From Heterodera schachtii (taxonomy: Eukaryota; Nematoda; Chromadorea; Rhabditida; Heteroderidae), in contig SIJG01000086.1 in NCBI GenBank assembly GCA_023374025.1, positions 468,652 to 532,651 of the forward strand: DNA of 64,000 bases, read 5' to 3'. The translations under genes were made by a program, and so were the position numbers. How positions within the stretch are numbered: position 1 is the first letter of the stretch; each line of letters opens with the position of its first letter. Below are positions 45,546 to 57,995 of this stretch, in pieces. A model generated the notes under the pieces. The model saw nothing but the letters and a program-made list of their open reading frames with translations. It was not told where the DNA came from and searched no databases.

Positions 45546-46543
45546 CTGATTTTCGCAACTTCAAACATCTGTGCAAGTTGAACTGTAAAAATATTATTAT
45601 TTGAAAAATTATTTGCACAATTATTTTAAATAAACTTTATTTACACAAGAAAATAGTAGTTTAATTATTTAATTGTACTTATATAAAAAAAAAATTCCCT
45701 TTCAGTAAATAATTTAATTATTAATCCTTTCTGTTTAATTAAATTATTTAAGGGCGTAATAAGTTCAATTATAATTGAAATCAAAGTTAATATTTCAAAA
45801 AAGATAAGAGAAATACATTATATACGCAAAAAAAAAACTTTAATATGGATTTTATTTGAAGCAAATATTCAAACAAATTTATTCAAAAAACTTTAGCAGA
45901 TTTTGATTATTTCTTATTTCATTAAAATAATATCGATATTAATATCGTTGAAAAATTGTACAAATCAATAAACAATAAAAGAAAAACACATGATAATTAT
46001 TAAACACATATATTAATTAATGCATATAATAAATAATGAAAGTGAAATATTTGAACAAAACGAATTTTTGTAAAATCTAATAAAAAAATATTATAAAAAA
46101 AAATTAATTTTTAGTCTTTATTCATTAAAATATTTAAGTTACTAATTTGATAAAATAAATTAATATGACTTTACAATATTTGCGCTAATATTAAAAAAAA
46201 AAGTTAAACATTAACCTGAATTATTTGAATATTCCATTTAATTAAAGAAGTAAGCAAAGTTTTATTTGCTAAATATAACATTAAAAGTTCTTCAAATTTT
46301 TTGCAATTTGGTGAATTAATGAGTTTTTTATTATATTTATTTTGTTTCAAAATTATTTTATTTAAATTTTTTTAAGAAAATGTTTGCAGAATTGAATATA
46401 TTAGGTTTTCCATGATTAAAATTTTGCTTTTAGTACCGAGTGAAATCATTAAGAATCATTATAAATATTAATTTGATTGCGAATTTCAGCCTTTTCATTT
46501 ATTATTTTTTCTTTAAATTGCATAATTTTGTAGTTTAACTTAC
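45546..46543. other. AT-rich, nothing recognised
   Basis: No supported feature. Confidence 0.5.
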
Positions 46544-46580
46544 CCTCATATTGTACTTTATTCAAAATAATTATCTTGCC
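46544..46580 (-). CDS. possible 37-nt micro-exon
   Basis: It is bounded by CTACATATCAG and ATGAGG|GTAAGT, the latter a perfect 5' splice site. In phase 0 it reads GKIIILNKVQYE plus one base. Content is AT-rich, so only the boundaries support it. Confidence 0.22.
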
Positions 46581-49500
46581 CTGATATGTAGTATGCTTTA
46601 CCTTTGTATTATTATTGGGTCTTTATTTTTCGTGTTAAAAATTTAATTTATTGTAAACATTTATTTAAGCAATTAATTAAATAAAATAATAATCATTTAT
46701 AGAAGTTGTTTTTGGCTTTGTAATAAAAATTTGGTTAGTGAAATTCTCAAAAATAAATTATTTTTAAAAAAATATTTGGATTCTAAAGTTCTTATTTAAC
46801 TAAAAAAATCGCTTTGGTTTAATATGGTTTATTTCTTTTGGTTAACTTTCGGATAAGAACAATTTTTAAAACAAGAAGAAAAATAAATAAAAAGAAACTT
46901 TTTCAATTTTTGAAATATATTTGTTCAAATTTTTATGAGTTGTTCTCTTATCAAAATTTTGTATATCCAATTTTTAACCTTTATTTATTTTTTTATTGCA
47001 TTTGTTTATTTCTATATTAACAATAATTTTTATTATTTTTTTCGAAAAAAATTATTAAATTTTTTTCTTCATGTTTGTTTTGAATTTCTATTATAAGCGT
47101 CTTAACTAGTTTATTTATCATTATGAGTAGCAGAGTTATATTAAAATAAAGATGTTTAAAAAATCATTCAATTAAAAAATTTATACATTTTGTGTGTTGA
47201 ATATAATTTAAAATCATAAAAAAATATAATTTAAAATGATTGACTTTTGCAACATCACTAATCAATTCAATAAAATTGTTTTTCAATTAAATGTAATTCA
47301 ATTTAAATTAATTATAATTAAATAAATATTCTTTTCACAATATAATAGCACATTAATTATATAATTGCTCCTATAGTCAATAAAAATGAAAATTTCCCAC
47401 CCTTTCAATCAATGATTTGATTCTCGACACTTTCAATTTAAATAAATTATTTAAGGGGATAATAAATTCAATTATAAAAGAAAAACAAATTAATAAAATA
47501 TAGTATTCAAAAACTTAAATGAATAAATTATCTAATAAAGCTACTTGATTTTGAATTTGCATTTACTTATCAAGTATAAAAAATTATTTCAATATTAATA
47601 TTACTTCATTTAAAAATATCATTTAAGTGTATTTACTATGGCCGCTGTCGTGAATTTCTATTTTTAAATTTATTTTAGATCAAAATCTATTATTCAATAA
47701 AATTTTAATAAATACTATTTACATTTATATGAAATATACAGTAAAACAAAAGCTTTTTTAAATTAAATTATTATACAAAGGTTATTTTATATCTTTTGAT
47801 TTCTGATTTATTTTCGAAAAAATTTTTAGTTCAGTTTTAATTATAATGTTTCTTTATAATTTTATTCATGTATTGAACTTTATAATATTGAATTGTACTT
47901 TTAGAATATAACGTTACTATTTCTATATTAACAAAGTTATTAATTTTTACTTATGCACAATATTAGTTAAATAATATTAAACATATAAACAACAAAATTC
48001 AAATTCTAATCAAATATTAGGAATGATATATTATATTTCATATTCGTATATATTTAAAAATAAAAGCCATATTAATATATTTATGTTATGATAATTAATA
48101 AATGGTAAATCGCAGGGAACAAGTTCATTTTGTTTTGAATTATTTAAATTTTGTTTTTAAAGACTCCATTCATGACTTTCTTTAATTTACTTTAACTTTA
48201 ATACACTCATTTTATTTTAAAGTAAGTAAATTTTTTGTTTGCTAATTGTTGAGTTATTCATTATTGCATATTTAATTTTATTTCAAATTAGTTTGCGAAA
48301 TTTCTTTTTTATTTATTTTTATATTTGTCTTTTTTTATTTTTTCTGACTCATTTACAATAAAGTTTTTTAATTTTTTCTATTTCTACTTCATTAAATTAA
48401 TTTATTAAGGTTTTAATGCAAAATTATATTTAGTTATTATACAATTTTATTAAAATTTTCATATATATTAATTTACTTTAATGTTGACGAGAGTTTTATT
48501 AATAACAAACCTGAATTTTAATTCATTAAATTTATTTTTATTTAATAAACAATCAACTATATAATCTATATAATGATCTCGTCTAAAGAATTTATTGACC
48601 TTTTTGATCAATGTTCTCCAATATAATTTTTTAACTAATTTTTATTTAATTTATTTATTTAATATAATTCATTGTTTCAATAAAGCATTTAAGAACTAAA
48701 TAAACATCCAAACGATCATCATTATCTTGTGCAATCATTTAAATATAAATTTTTTTCTTATTATTAAAAACAAAAAGTAACGAATATATTGATTTTATTT
48801 TTTAAAGAGAAAACTGGAATTCTTATGTAATACAAAATTTTCAATAATAATTGGTATTTATTATATTGTTTATATTTAATTATATATCAGTAAACTATTG
48901 TGATATTGAAATACAATATGGATAAAAGCAAATTCATCCAAAAACTTATTATTACAAGAAATTTCAATTTAAAAAAATCATTCTAAATAAGTATTACAAA
49001 TATTATAATATGAAAAAATTAAATGTCTCCAACAAATAAAAATAATAAGACGTCGTCTTTTACTGGATTTGATAGTATTGGGAGAACATGAATATATGTT
49101 ATTCATTTAAACACTATTAATAAAACTGAAATAAACTCATTAGAAAAATTTAAAAAATAGTAATCCTGTAAAATTATATAACATTGTTACAATAAACCAT
49201 AAACATCTGAAAATTTTAAATAAATATCAAATGTCGTCGTCATTTTCTAATCATTAAAAAATAAATTTTGATATAATCAATTACACTTAATTATCTATAA
49301 ATTAAAGATCGGCATTTTCCAAAACACATTTTTTCAGCGTCTCTAAAAGTGAATTAAAATTGTATTGGATAAATATTTAGCAATTTATTGGTTCATTGTT
49401 ATTGGTGATAGACAATAATTCATTGACATTGACTAAATAAAAATAACTTATTATAATTAACTGATTAATTAGCAATATACTTAACGCATTCGCAAGAGAT

Positions 49501-52447
49501 CAATTGAAAAAAATGCGTTTGAAAAGTTCTTATTAATAATTTTATCATTTAAGTCACAAGATGCATGCTAAAATGGAACAAAATGATGTCTGAAAAACAA
49601 GGGAATTAGAGATATATGTTTGAATGAAACCTATTTGATTGAAATTAGATTATTTAAAGTAAAAAAAATACTTAAATATTAACCTTAAAAAACAATACCA
49701 AAAAAAAAAAACAATTCAAATATTTACAATGGTTTTATAATGTTACATTAAATTGCTTCTACATAATATTGTTTTTTACAAAAAAAAAACGATAAAAACT
49801 AAGCAAATAAAATTGAGAAAATTTGCACAATATCCTTATTGTTAAAAATATAAAAGTTGTATTGGTTTTATAATTTTTTTGAGAAACTAGCAATGATATT
49901 TAAAAATGCAAAATTGATTTAAATGAATTAATGAATTAAATGTGATAATAAATGAATTAGAAAAAATAGGTATTATAATATCACCTAATATAGTGCATCG
50001 AATTTTCAAACAACTGTGCAAGATGACGCGGAATTCAAATATATTATCAATTTATAATTTAAAAAATTATTTCATAATTATGAGAAATACATCATAAAAA
50101 GCATAAAAAATTGTTAATATGGATTTCTTATATGAAGCAAATCTTCAAAAAAATAATTCAAATTTAGCAAAAATGAATAATTTTGGATATTTTTAAATTC
50201 CTTAAACATTAATCTAAATTACTTGAACATTTAAATTCATAAAGAAGAAAGCGATATTCATGTAAATAAATTAATGAAAATAAAAAATAGTCATGAAAAA
50301 AAATTACAAAAAATAAGGATGCTAATAAAAGAAAAATAATTCTATTAAAAAAATTACAAACAAAAAATCATTATTTAATTAACTCTTTACCAAAAACTAT
50401 ATTATTTATTAATTAAAAAAAAATCAATTTTTGCAAGTGAACAAAAATGAATCATAAAAACAAGAATAGATAAATTGACAAAAAATATAATATTGATTTA
50501 TGGAATATTAAAGAAAAAAAATTAAAAAACTCAAATTAAAAAATCTAATTGCCTCCAATATAGTCTTGAATTATATTTTAAATTTAAGATAAATAACAAT
50601 GTTTAATAGTTCTTATTATTTTAATTATTTGAAATTTTTATTTTTTAATAGCAAATAAGATTTTGGAAAATTTATTATGAATAATTTCGGTAGAAATAAA
50701 AATAAAAATAATTGGAGCAATAATTGTTTATTTATAGAAATGTGTGATTTGTTTTTTTCAATTAACTTTATGTTGCTTACAAATTATTCTGGATTAAAAA
50801 ATTTGGATATATTTTTGGATTTTTCATTTTATTTTTTATTAAGTTTTTCACCTTCCCATATTTGTATGTATGAAGTGTCTAATTTCCATTAAAATAAATA
50901 AATTTATTTTAGTTTTTACATTAAAATTAAATTAATTTTTGTTTTTCCATAATTTCTTGTTCGAATCGCCGCAACTTTCATTTACGAATCGTATGCTCTT
51001 TCATTCGTGTGTTTCTTTCTGCTTTTTGATTTAATAAATGTGTTTTTAAATTTCTGAATTTTTCATTTTATTTTTTTTTGGTACCCGTGGCAAGGCATTG
51101 TGATAATATTGTAAAATTTATCCTTTAATTTTTAGCTTTTTATATTAAAGTGACGAATAAAAACAAATTTTAATTTTTTGGTAAAATAATATAAAAATCA
51201 AAATGAAATTTTAAATTGTTGGTGATATTCGGAACTTGGTTTTGTATCATTGGACTCGCTTTATTTATATTTTTGAAAAAATCAGCAAATTCTCCCTAAA
51301 TTATAATTACCTTTGGAATAGAATATTTATTTTTTTTTAATTTTTTTTTAATTTGAAATGTGATTTAAATTTGTAAAAAATAATATAATACTAAAATTAT
51401 TACATTTAATAAATCCAAATTACAATAGAAAATAATGCAATATAAATTAACTCATCAAACAATTTATTTCTATGAAAAATCTTCTAATAAGTAATCAATT
51501 AAAAATAAAACAATCAACATAATTAATAAAAACTTAATTTAAACAATAAAAAAAAATATTTTGTCTATAAAACGTGTTTTTAACAAAAAATAAATAAATA
51601 ATTTACCATTATAAAAAATGAATAAAGCTAATAAAATGCTTATCAACTGAAGGCAATTAATTATAATAAATGTAAATAAAAAATATATATATCAAAATAA
51701 ATAAATTCCAGGTTCAACAATAATTTTATTATTTTAATACAAAACCTAAAATTTAAAAAATAGAATTTAGATACAATTTTAGGCGCATATTTTTCAACGG
51801 TGCAGTTGCCTTTCTTAAATTGCGCCAGCCAAGCGCGTCTAAGAATTCTCTATTTACCTTAAAATTTCAGTAAATTTCATTGAGTTTCAAAAAAATTTTG
51901 GACAAAAAATTCTTATTGAAGATTTTTTGAAATTTATTCTTTTATATTTAATATCTTCTAAATTAAGGTTTTATTTTTTATCAAATAATTATTAAAAAAA
52001 TAGTTTATAAAGTAATAACAAAAAGCAAAACAAAAAGTCATAAATAAATGCATTTAAAAGTTATACTATAATTTTAATAATTATTTTGAAATTGTTACCT
52101 TAGCTTATCACAAAACTTATAATTAGCAAAATGGTCAAACACACGAAAAACCAACTTTTGACAGATTCAAACCGGCTACTTTTTTCTCATTTTACAAGGA
52201 GTACTTTACAAAAATGCTCTCATAACATTTTCTCAAATATATCTTAAAATTATGATCAAAAACCACTTTTTAAAACTGGACTCAATATTGACAGATTCCA
52301 ACAACATCGTAGTTTTTTTAATTTTTATCTTTTAAATTATTATTTTATTTTTATTTACACTCTTTCGTAAAAATTAATTATCAATTAATATAGACAATTT
52401 TATTGATTTAATATAACTTTATTATAAATTTTTTATTCCATTAGAAT
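46581..52447. other. long AT-rich stretch with ambiguous islands
   Basis: GC-richer words occur near 49030-49090, 50030, 50955-51020 (minus-strand ATTC|GTAAAT donor), 51230-51300 (IRNLVLYHWTRFIYI, plus) and 51781-51845. A strong acceptor (CACATTTTTTCAG) ends near 49334 before a short frame. None has two-sided support. The frames at 46838 and 50677 look like chance. Confidence 0.4.
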
Positions 52448-54230
52448 TAATATTAAGATAAAAAATTGTATTAATCCAACTGTTTTGGTAAATCATACAT
52501 TAAAATTTCTAAATAAAATATTAATACTTTTTTGTGAAATAATTATTTTATTATTGAAAGTTTTTGAAGAATAAATTACAATCTTGCGATCATCAGAGTT
52601 TTCGAAACGATGTGAAATTTCTTGAAGTAATAATTTAAAAAAATTTAGCTTGCTTTTGAACAAGTGTTTCTTTGAAATTGATATTAAATAAATAAATTTA
52701 TCAGAAATTAAAAGATAATTCAATAACTTTTTACTTGAGTTTAAGACGGCTAGTTTTAATTTATTTTATGACTAATTTTGCAAGTTTTGCTTAATTAATT
52801 GGTTTATGCGTTTTAAGAATCTGATTACTAAATGTTAGAAATATAAAATACTCTGATATAGTATTTCTATTATTATATCAATTACTGTTGAAGTAAGAGT
52901 GGAATGTCCAAATTTGGCTTCTGATTTGGACTTTATAAAGTTTTATTCACAAATTAATATTTAAATAATGTCACATTGTTCTAAATTGTGTATTTAAATT
53001 ATAAAATTAAAGATAATTCGTTAAATTTATATATTAATTTTTTTATTCAAACAATAAAAAAAAATTATGAATAATATTTAACCTTAAATAAAATACATTC
53101 TTACAGAATGATTTTTTCCTATATCTATAAAAAACATTTTCGGTGCGAAACCTAGAAAAGAGCTTAAATTAAAAAAATATATATTTTAATCGGCAATGTT
53201 AAGAGTAATGCAATAAGATTAGAATAATAAAAAACCAAATTTATTTTTATAAAAATGAAATATTTATTTTTAAAATTTATTTAGATAATTTGTTTAAAAA
53301 TAAATAAACTCCATATGAATAAATTAAAAGAATGTGACAAAAATAAAAATTTTTGATATGAAACACATTTTTAATTAATGAAAATATTTATGATAAAAAA
53401 ATACCTTAAAGTATTTTAATTGAATAATCGACATTATCATTTGATTTTTAAAGATTGCCCGATTTACATTTTCACTAAACAAACTTCATCGAGCTTGAAT
53501 AAAATAATTTATTAATACAAAAAACAAAAAAATATATATGTTATAATATTTATAAATTATAATAAATTATAATCATTTTTCTAAAAATACCTATTCTCGA
53601 CATAGAAAAACAAATATAGAGTAAAAATAAATAGGAGGTAATATGGCAAAATCACCAAAAATGGATTCTGCAAAGAGTAACAATAGGTCATGTTAATCCG
53701 GGATACGGCATCATATATGAGATTAATGTTGTTCATTACAAAAATACAGACTCTTTGTCATAGATAAAAAAGAATAATAAAAAATTATCTTTATTTAAGT
53801 AAAACTTGTTCATAATTCAATACGGAAAAATAAATAAGCAAAATATTAATTAATAGGATTTCGAAGAACACAAAAAGTAAAATAAAACATTAAAATGAAT
53901 GAACAATTTTGTTCAGAAAATTGATGGGAAACGAGCAAAAATATTTTTTTTAATTGTAATTAAAATAAATATGAAACTATTATGAATAAAATCAAACTTT
54001 TTTGATAAATCATACATTAAATTTTGTAAAGTTATTTCTAAATAAATTATTAATTTGTGACACTTGTAAACATATCGCTAATTTACCTTTTTGTGATATA
54101 ATTATTTTATTTATTATGGATAACTTATAATTTTGAAAGTTTCTGAAAAAATAAGTTACAATCTCGCGGTCATCAGAGTTTTCAAATCGGTGTGAAATTT
54201 TTTGAAGTATAATTTAAAAAAATCATTTGC
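52448..54230 (+). repeat. diverged duplication family, first locus
   Basis: Three blocks recur downstream: 52448-52520 (with 57900-57970), 52662-52876 (with 56788-57003) and 53432-54060 (with 57301-57995). In addition 52530-52660 is related to 54100-54230, so part of the unit is repeated within this locus. Divergence and indels are greater than in the 31/40-kb pair, indicating an older event. Confidence 0.8.
53631..53720. other. strongly conserved 90-bp core of the duplication, copy 1
   Basis: 90 bp match 57527-57616 with one mismatch while the flanks carry many changes. On the plus strand both copies keep a 17-codon frame MAKSPKMDSAKSNNRSC (53643-53696). On the minus strand both keep a CTCTTTGCAG acceptor-like word and an open hydrophobic frame. 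A conserved exon, an RNA or a recent conversion tract are all possible. Confidence 0.4.
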
Positions 54231-56751
54231 TATTATAAATAATTTTCTTTTTTTATAATTATTTATTTTGTTTTTCTATTTTTTGCTATTAGACCTTACA
54301 ATGGCCGTTTCTATTCCAAGTTACTTCCATTTATTTTTTAATGATAGTAAATTGAAAAAATACTTTAGTAATTTATTTTTTCATGTTACCGAGTGAAATT
54401 TTTTGTTCTCCTGTTACAGATTGTGATTTGAAAAAATTTTAAAAGCTATTGGTTGAAAAAATTAGATTATTACAATTGGTTAAAAATCATTTATGTGATT
54501 TTCTTTTACTTTTTTGTTTTAGGTTTTTCCATAAATTATTCATTTAATTTTGTTTTAAACAAGGGTGACTACTTTAAAAACAAATATAATAATAAGAAAA
54601 TTCATAGATTTTCGTTTTATAAAATTTCTTGTTTAATATTAATGAATTATTATTTTTATTGCATTTTTATTACTTGTCCATTGTTGTCATAACAGCAAAC
54701 AATTTGGAAGCGACTTGTTAAACTGTCTTCTTCTTATATTTATAATTGGCATTTAAACAATTAAATATGTAAATTCGGGTAAATATTTTTATTATATTTT
54801 TATATTTTATAATAGCGTTTAGTGCAATTAAACTTCAATGATTTTAAATTCATCAATTGTTGAAGTGTCACCTTTTGTTTCTGGATTTTCTCACGATGTA
54901 TGGCTTGTCATTTGGTTGTAAGCTATGTAGTGGCGTTTCAGACTAAATAGCAATGACAACTCTTATAGTATTCATTATTATTTTTTATTCTTATAAACAG
55001 TTTGTTTATTTGTTAATTATTTTAGTAAACTTTTTAATCTTTTTTAGTTCTCTTAAGTTCAATTAGTTTTGGTTTTATTTTATTTAATTGTTGTTTTTTA
55101 TTCGTTCTTGCTATTTATTTATTTTCAAGTTTTAACAACACTCAATGTTTCTTGGTTTTGAAAATATAACAATTAGGTGGATTCGACACCGGATTCCTCA
55201 ATCCACTTTTAATAGCTTTTTTGATTTTTTTTATTAAGCTGCAAGCACTAATATAATCACAAATTTTTGCTTTAATCTTTTAAGATAAAATATCGTATAT
55301 AATATTTATATTTTATTTTTTTGCATTTCTTGTGTAATTCTTCCATCAGTTTTTTCCTAGCTTAGTCAATTTTAATTCGAAAAAATTATATAACTTTAAT
55401 ATATATATCAAAAATTATTTAATTATGCAGATTTTCTGCAAGAAGTTGCATAAAAAGAAATAAGCTTATTGTTAGGTAAAAAAAACCTAGAAAATTTAAA
55501 ATTTAATTAATTTTATATTACTAATTTAGTTTTCTCAAAAATTTGCCACTATATTATGATGTATTTCTTTATTACTTGATTGATTCAAATATCATTTTTT
55601 TTAACTCTTGTCATTCTCGATATTTTTTATTTTTATTTTAAATTTTTGTTTTTATTTTCGCAACATATATCTTTATTAGATAATTGATCTATAGTTTTCC
55701 TATGTATATTTAACTTTTGAATGTGACTGGTTCCATAGTTTATTTAAAGAATTTTTTTTTTTGAATTTTTAGCGAAGAATCAGAAACATTAAACTGAACT
55801 TTTTTAAATGATGAATGTTTAATAATTAACATTGCTAATCAACATTATATAAATAATTAAAAATAAATAAAATAATTTATATTAGTAAATGAAAATAGCT
55901 TTAACTATCTTTGGGTACATTTAAAAAAAGAAATAAATCGTAGTAAAAAGAATATGTTTAAGATTACCATAATTATCATCTCCGTCTATAGAGGAAATAT
56001 ATGAGCTGTTCAGAATGATTTAATGCATTTATAATAATATCTCATTTGACAAACTTTAAAATATTTAAATGTATTTTGGATTTAAGCAAATAAAAAAATA
56101 CCAATTCGGAAAGATGCAAAAAATTGATTTTCTTTCGACCTGAGAGAATATTAACTTATATAAAATACTATTAAAACTAATTTAGTTAATTATTAATTTA
56201 TGCAAGTACTCTGACAATAATCGTTAAAAATGACTAAACTTACAAAGTCTGATTTTTTTTTATCATTGGCTGATGCTGCACATTTTATTTTTTTATTATA
56301 AAACATACAAATAAAATTTTTGCTAAATATTTATATTTATCATTTAAAACCAAAATTGTTAATTATTTGATAATAATTTAAACCTAGTTTATTTATTAGT
56401 TTTTTTTTAATAAAATTTATTCTCACGCTAATTGAGATGCAAACCAAACGCACTCTTTTTAATATTAAATTATAAATATTTGTAAATCCATTTATCATAA
56501 ACAACCTAAATTTTGCTTAAATCTTCTCTAGAGGATCATACGAAAATTTCTTCAAGAAAAATCTTTAAAAAATTTTCCATTAACTATGATTAATAATATT
56601 CTCTTGACATTGCGCCAGCTTTCACTTCCAAAAATAATCTCTTCTATACAAATATTTCTTGATCTATTCTCCAACTAATATTTAACAATTATTTTTTGCG
56701 TTTAAAGTACGCTCCACTTATGAAGTTTTGCCATCCAAAGTAAATAATTAA
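54231..56751. other. AT-rich, one small palindrome
   Basis: 55178-55207 contains GTGGATT/AATCCAC as an imperfect hairpin within a GC-richer word. The 79-codon frame at 54453-54692 is T-rich and of chance type. Confidence 0.45.
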
Positions 56752-56781
56752 CTAGCGGGTGCGTGAACCGTTGGATCTGCT
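56752..56781. repeat. terminus of the 26.1-kb hairpin element, second copy
   Basis: AACTAGCGGGTGCGTGAACC followed by GTTGGATCTG repeats the start of the block at 26111 with one difference, then stops abruptly just before the duplication block at 56788. Confidence 0.7.
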
Positions 56782-57050
56782 GCTTTAAAGTGTTTCTTTG
56801 AAATTGATATTAAATAATTAAATTCATCATAAATTAAAAGATAATTCAATAACTTTTTACTTGAGTTTAAGACGGCTAGTTTTAATTATTTTATGACTAA
56901 TTTTACAAGTTTGTTTGATTGATTGGTTTATACATTTTAATAATTTGATTACTAAATGTTAGAAATATAAAATACTCTGTTTTATAGTATTTCTATTATT
57001 ATAAGCCAAATTTATTTTCATATTCGGCATGATGAAATATTAGATTTTAC

Positions 57051-57133
57051 TGTATGTTTTTAGAGAGTAAGAAACATATTTTCTCAAATTTATCATTTTT
57101 AAAAATTAATTCCTCTTGAGACCGTGCCACCAT
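57051..57133 (-). CDS. candidate first exon (MVARSQEELIF...)
   Basis: ATG at 57133 lies in the favourable context CAAGATGG (A at -3, G at +4). It opens 27 codons (MVARSQEELIFKNDKFEK, then ICFLLSKNI) and ends two bases later at ATACA|GTAAAA. The first ten codons are GC-rich and varied. It sits in the part of the second locus that is absent from the first locus. A downstream minus-strand acceptor was not located. The family is unknown. Confidence 0.35.
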
Positions 57134-57526
57134 CTTGAAAATTTTAAAATTGTGTATTCGAATTATATGAATTTCCTCAGCAGAGTATGAAAGTTATCCC
57201 TATATGAATGTTTGTTATTGATTAAAATAATAGATTCATAATTCATTCACACATTTGAAAAAAGACTAAATAAAATTGGAATAAAACCGCAATTTATTGG
57301 CATTATCATTTGAATTTTAAAGATTGCCCGATTCACATTTTTACTAGACAAACTTCATCGAGCTTGAATAAAATAATATATTAATACAAAATCAAAAAAA
57401 TATATATTATACTCAATTTTATTGGACAATGTGCAGTGTTAAAATGAAAAAAATATAAAGATTAAATCATAAATTAGGTTGGCATTTTTACAAAGTGTAG
57501 AGAAAAAAACAAATATAGATAAAAAT

Positions 57527-57616
57527 ATAGGAGGTAATATGGCAAAATCACCAAAAATGGATTCTGCAAAGAGTAACAATAGGTCATGTTAATCCGCGAT
57601 ACGGCATCATATATGA
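57527..57616. other. strongly conserved 90-bp core of the duplication, copy 2
   Basis: Counterpart of 53631-53720 with one mismatch. The plus-strand 17-codon frame occupies 57539-57592. The 68-codon minus-strand frame at 57474-57680 overlaps it. Confidence 0.4.
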
Positions 57617-57995
57617 TTTTAATGTTCAATACGGAAAAATAAATAAGCAAAATATTAATTAATTGGATTTCGAAGAACACAAAAAGTAAAATAAAACATT
57701 AAAATAAATGAACAATTTGGTTCAGAAAATTGATGAAAACGAGCAAAAATATTTTTTTAATTGTAATTAAAATAAATATGAAACTATTATGAATAATATT
57801 TTGTTTTTTTTAAATTTTCTTATGTCTTATGCCAAAAGGCCAACCCTTAGGTTTTGCACCTTTCTTTTAAAATAACAATTTTTTCTTTATTTAAATGATA
57901 ATATTAAGATAAAAATTTGTATTAATCAAACTTTTTTGACAAATCATACATTAAATTTTGTTAAAATTATTTCTAAATAAATTATTAAATTTACT

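Larger units (their letters stand above)
56788..57995 (+). repeat. diverged duplication family, second locus
   Basis: It carries the blocks 56788-57003, 57301-57400 and 57490-57995 in the same order as the first locus, with unique insertions at 57004-57300 and about 57805-57900. Confidence 0.8.

Noticed and set aside
53634..53645. GGAGGT before an ATG, looking like a bacterial ribosome-binding site
   Set aside because: All other evidence is eukaryotic. The word is part of a duplicated 90-bp core.
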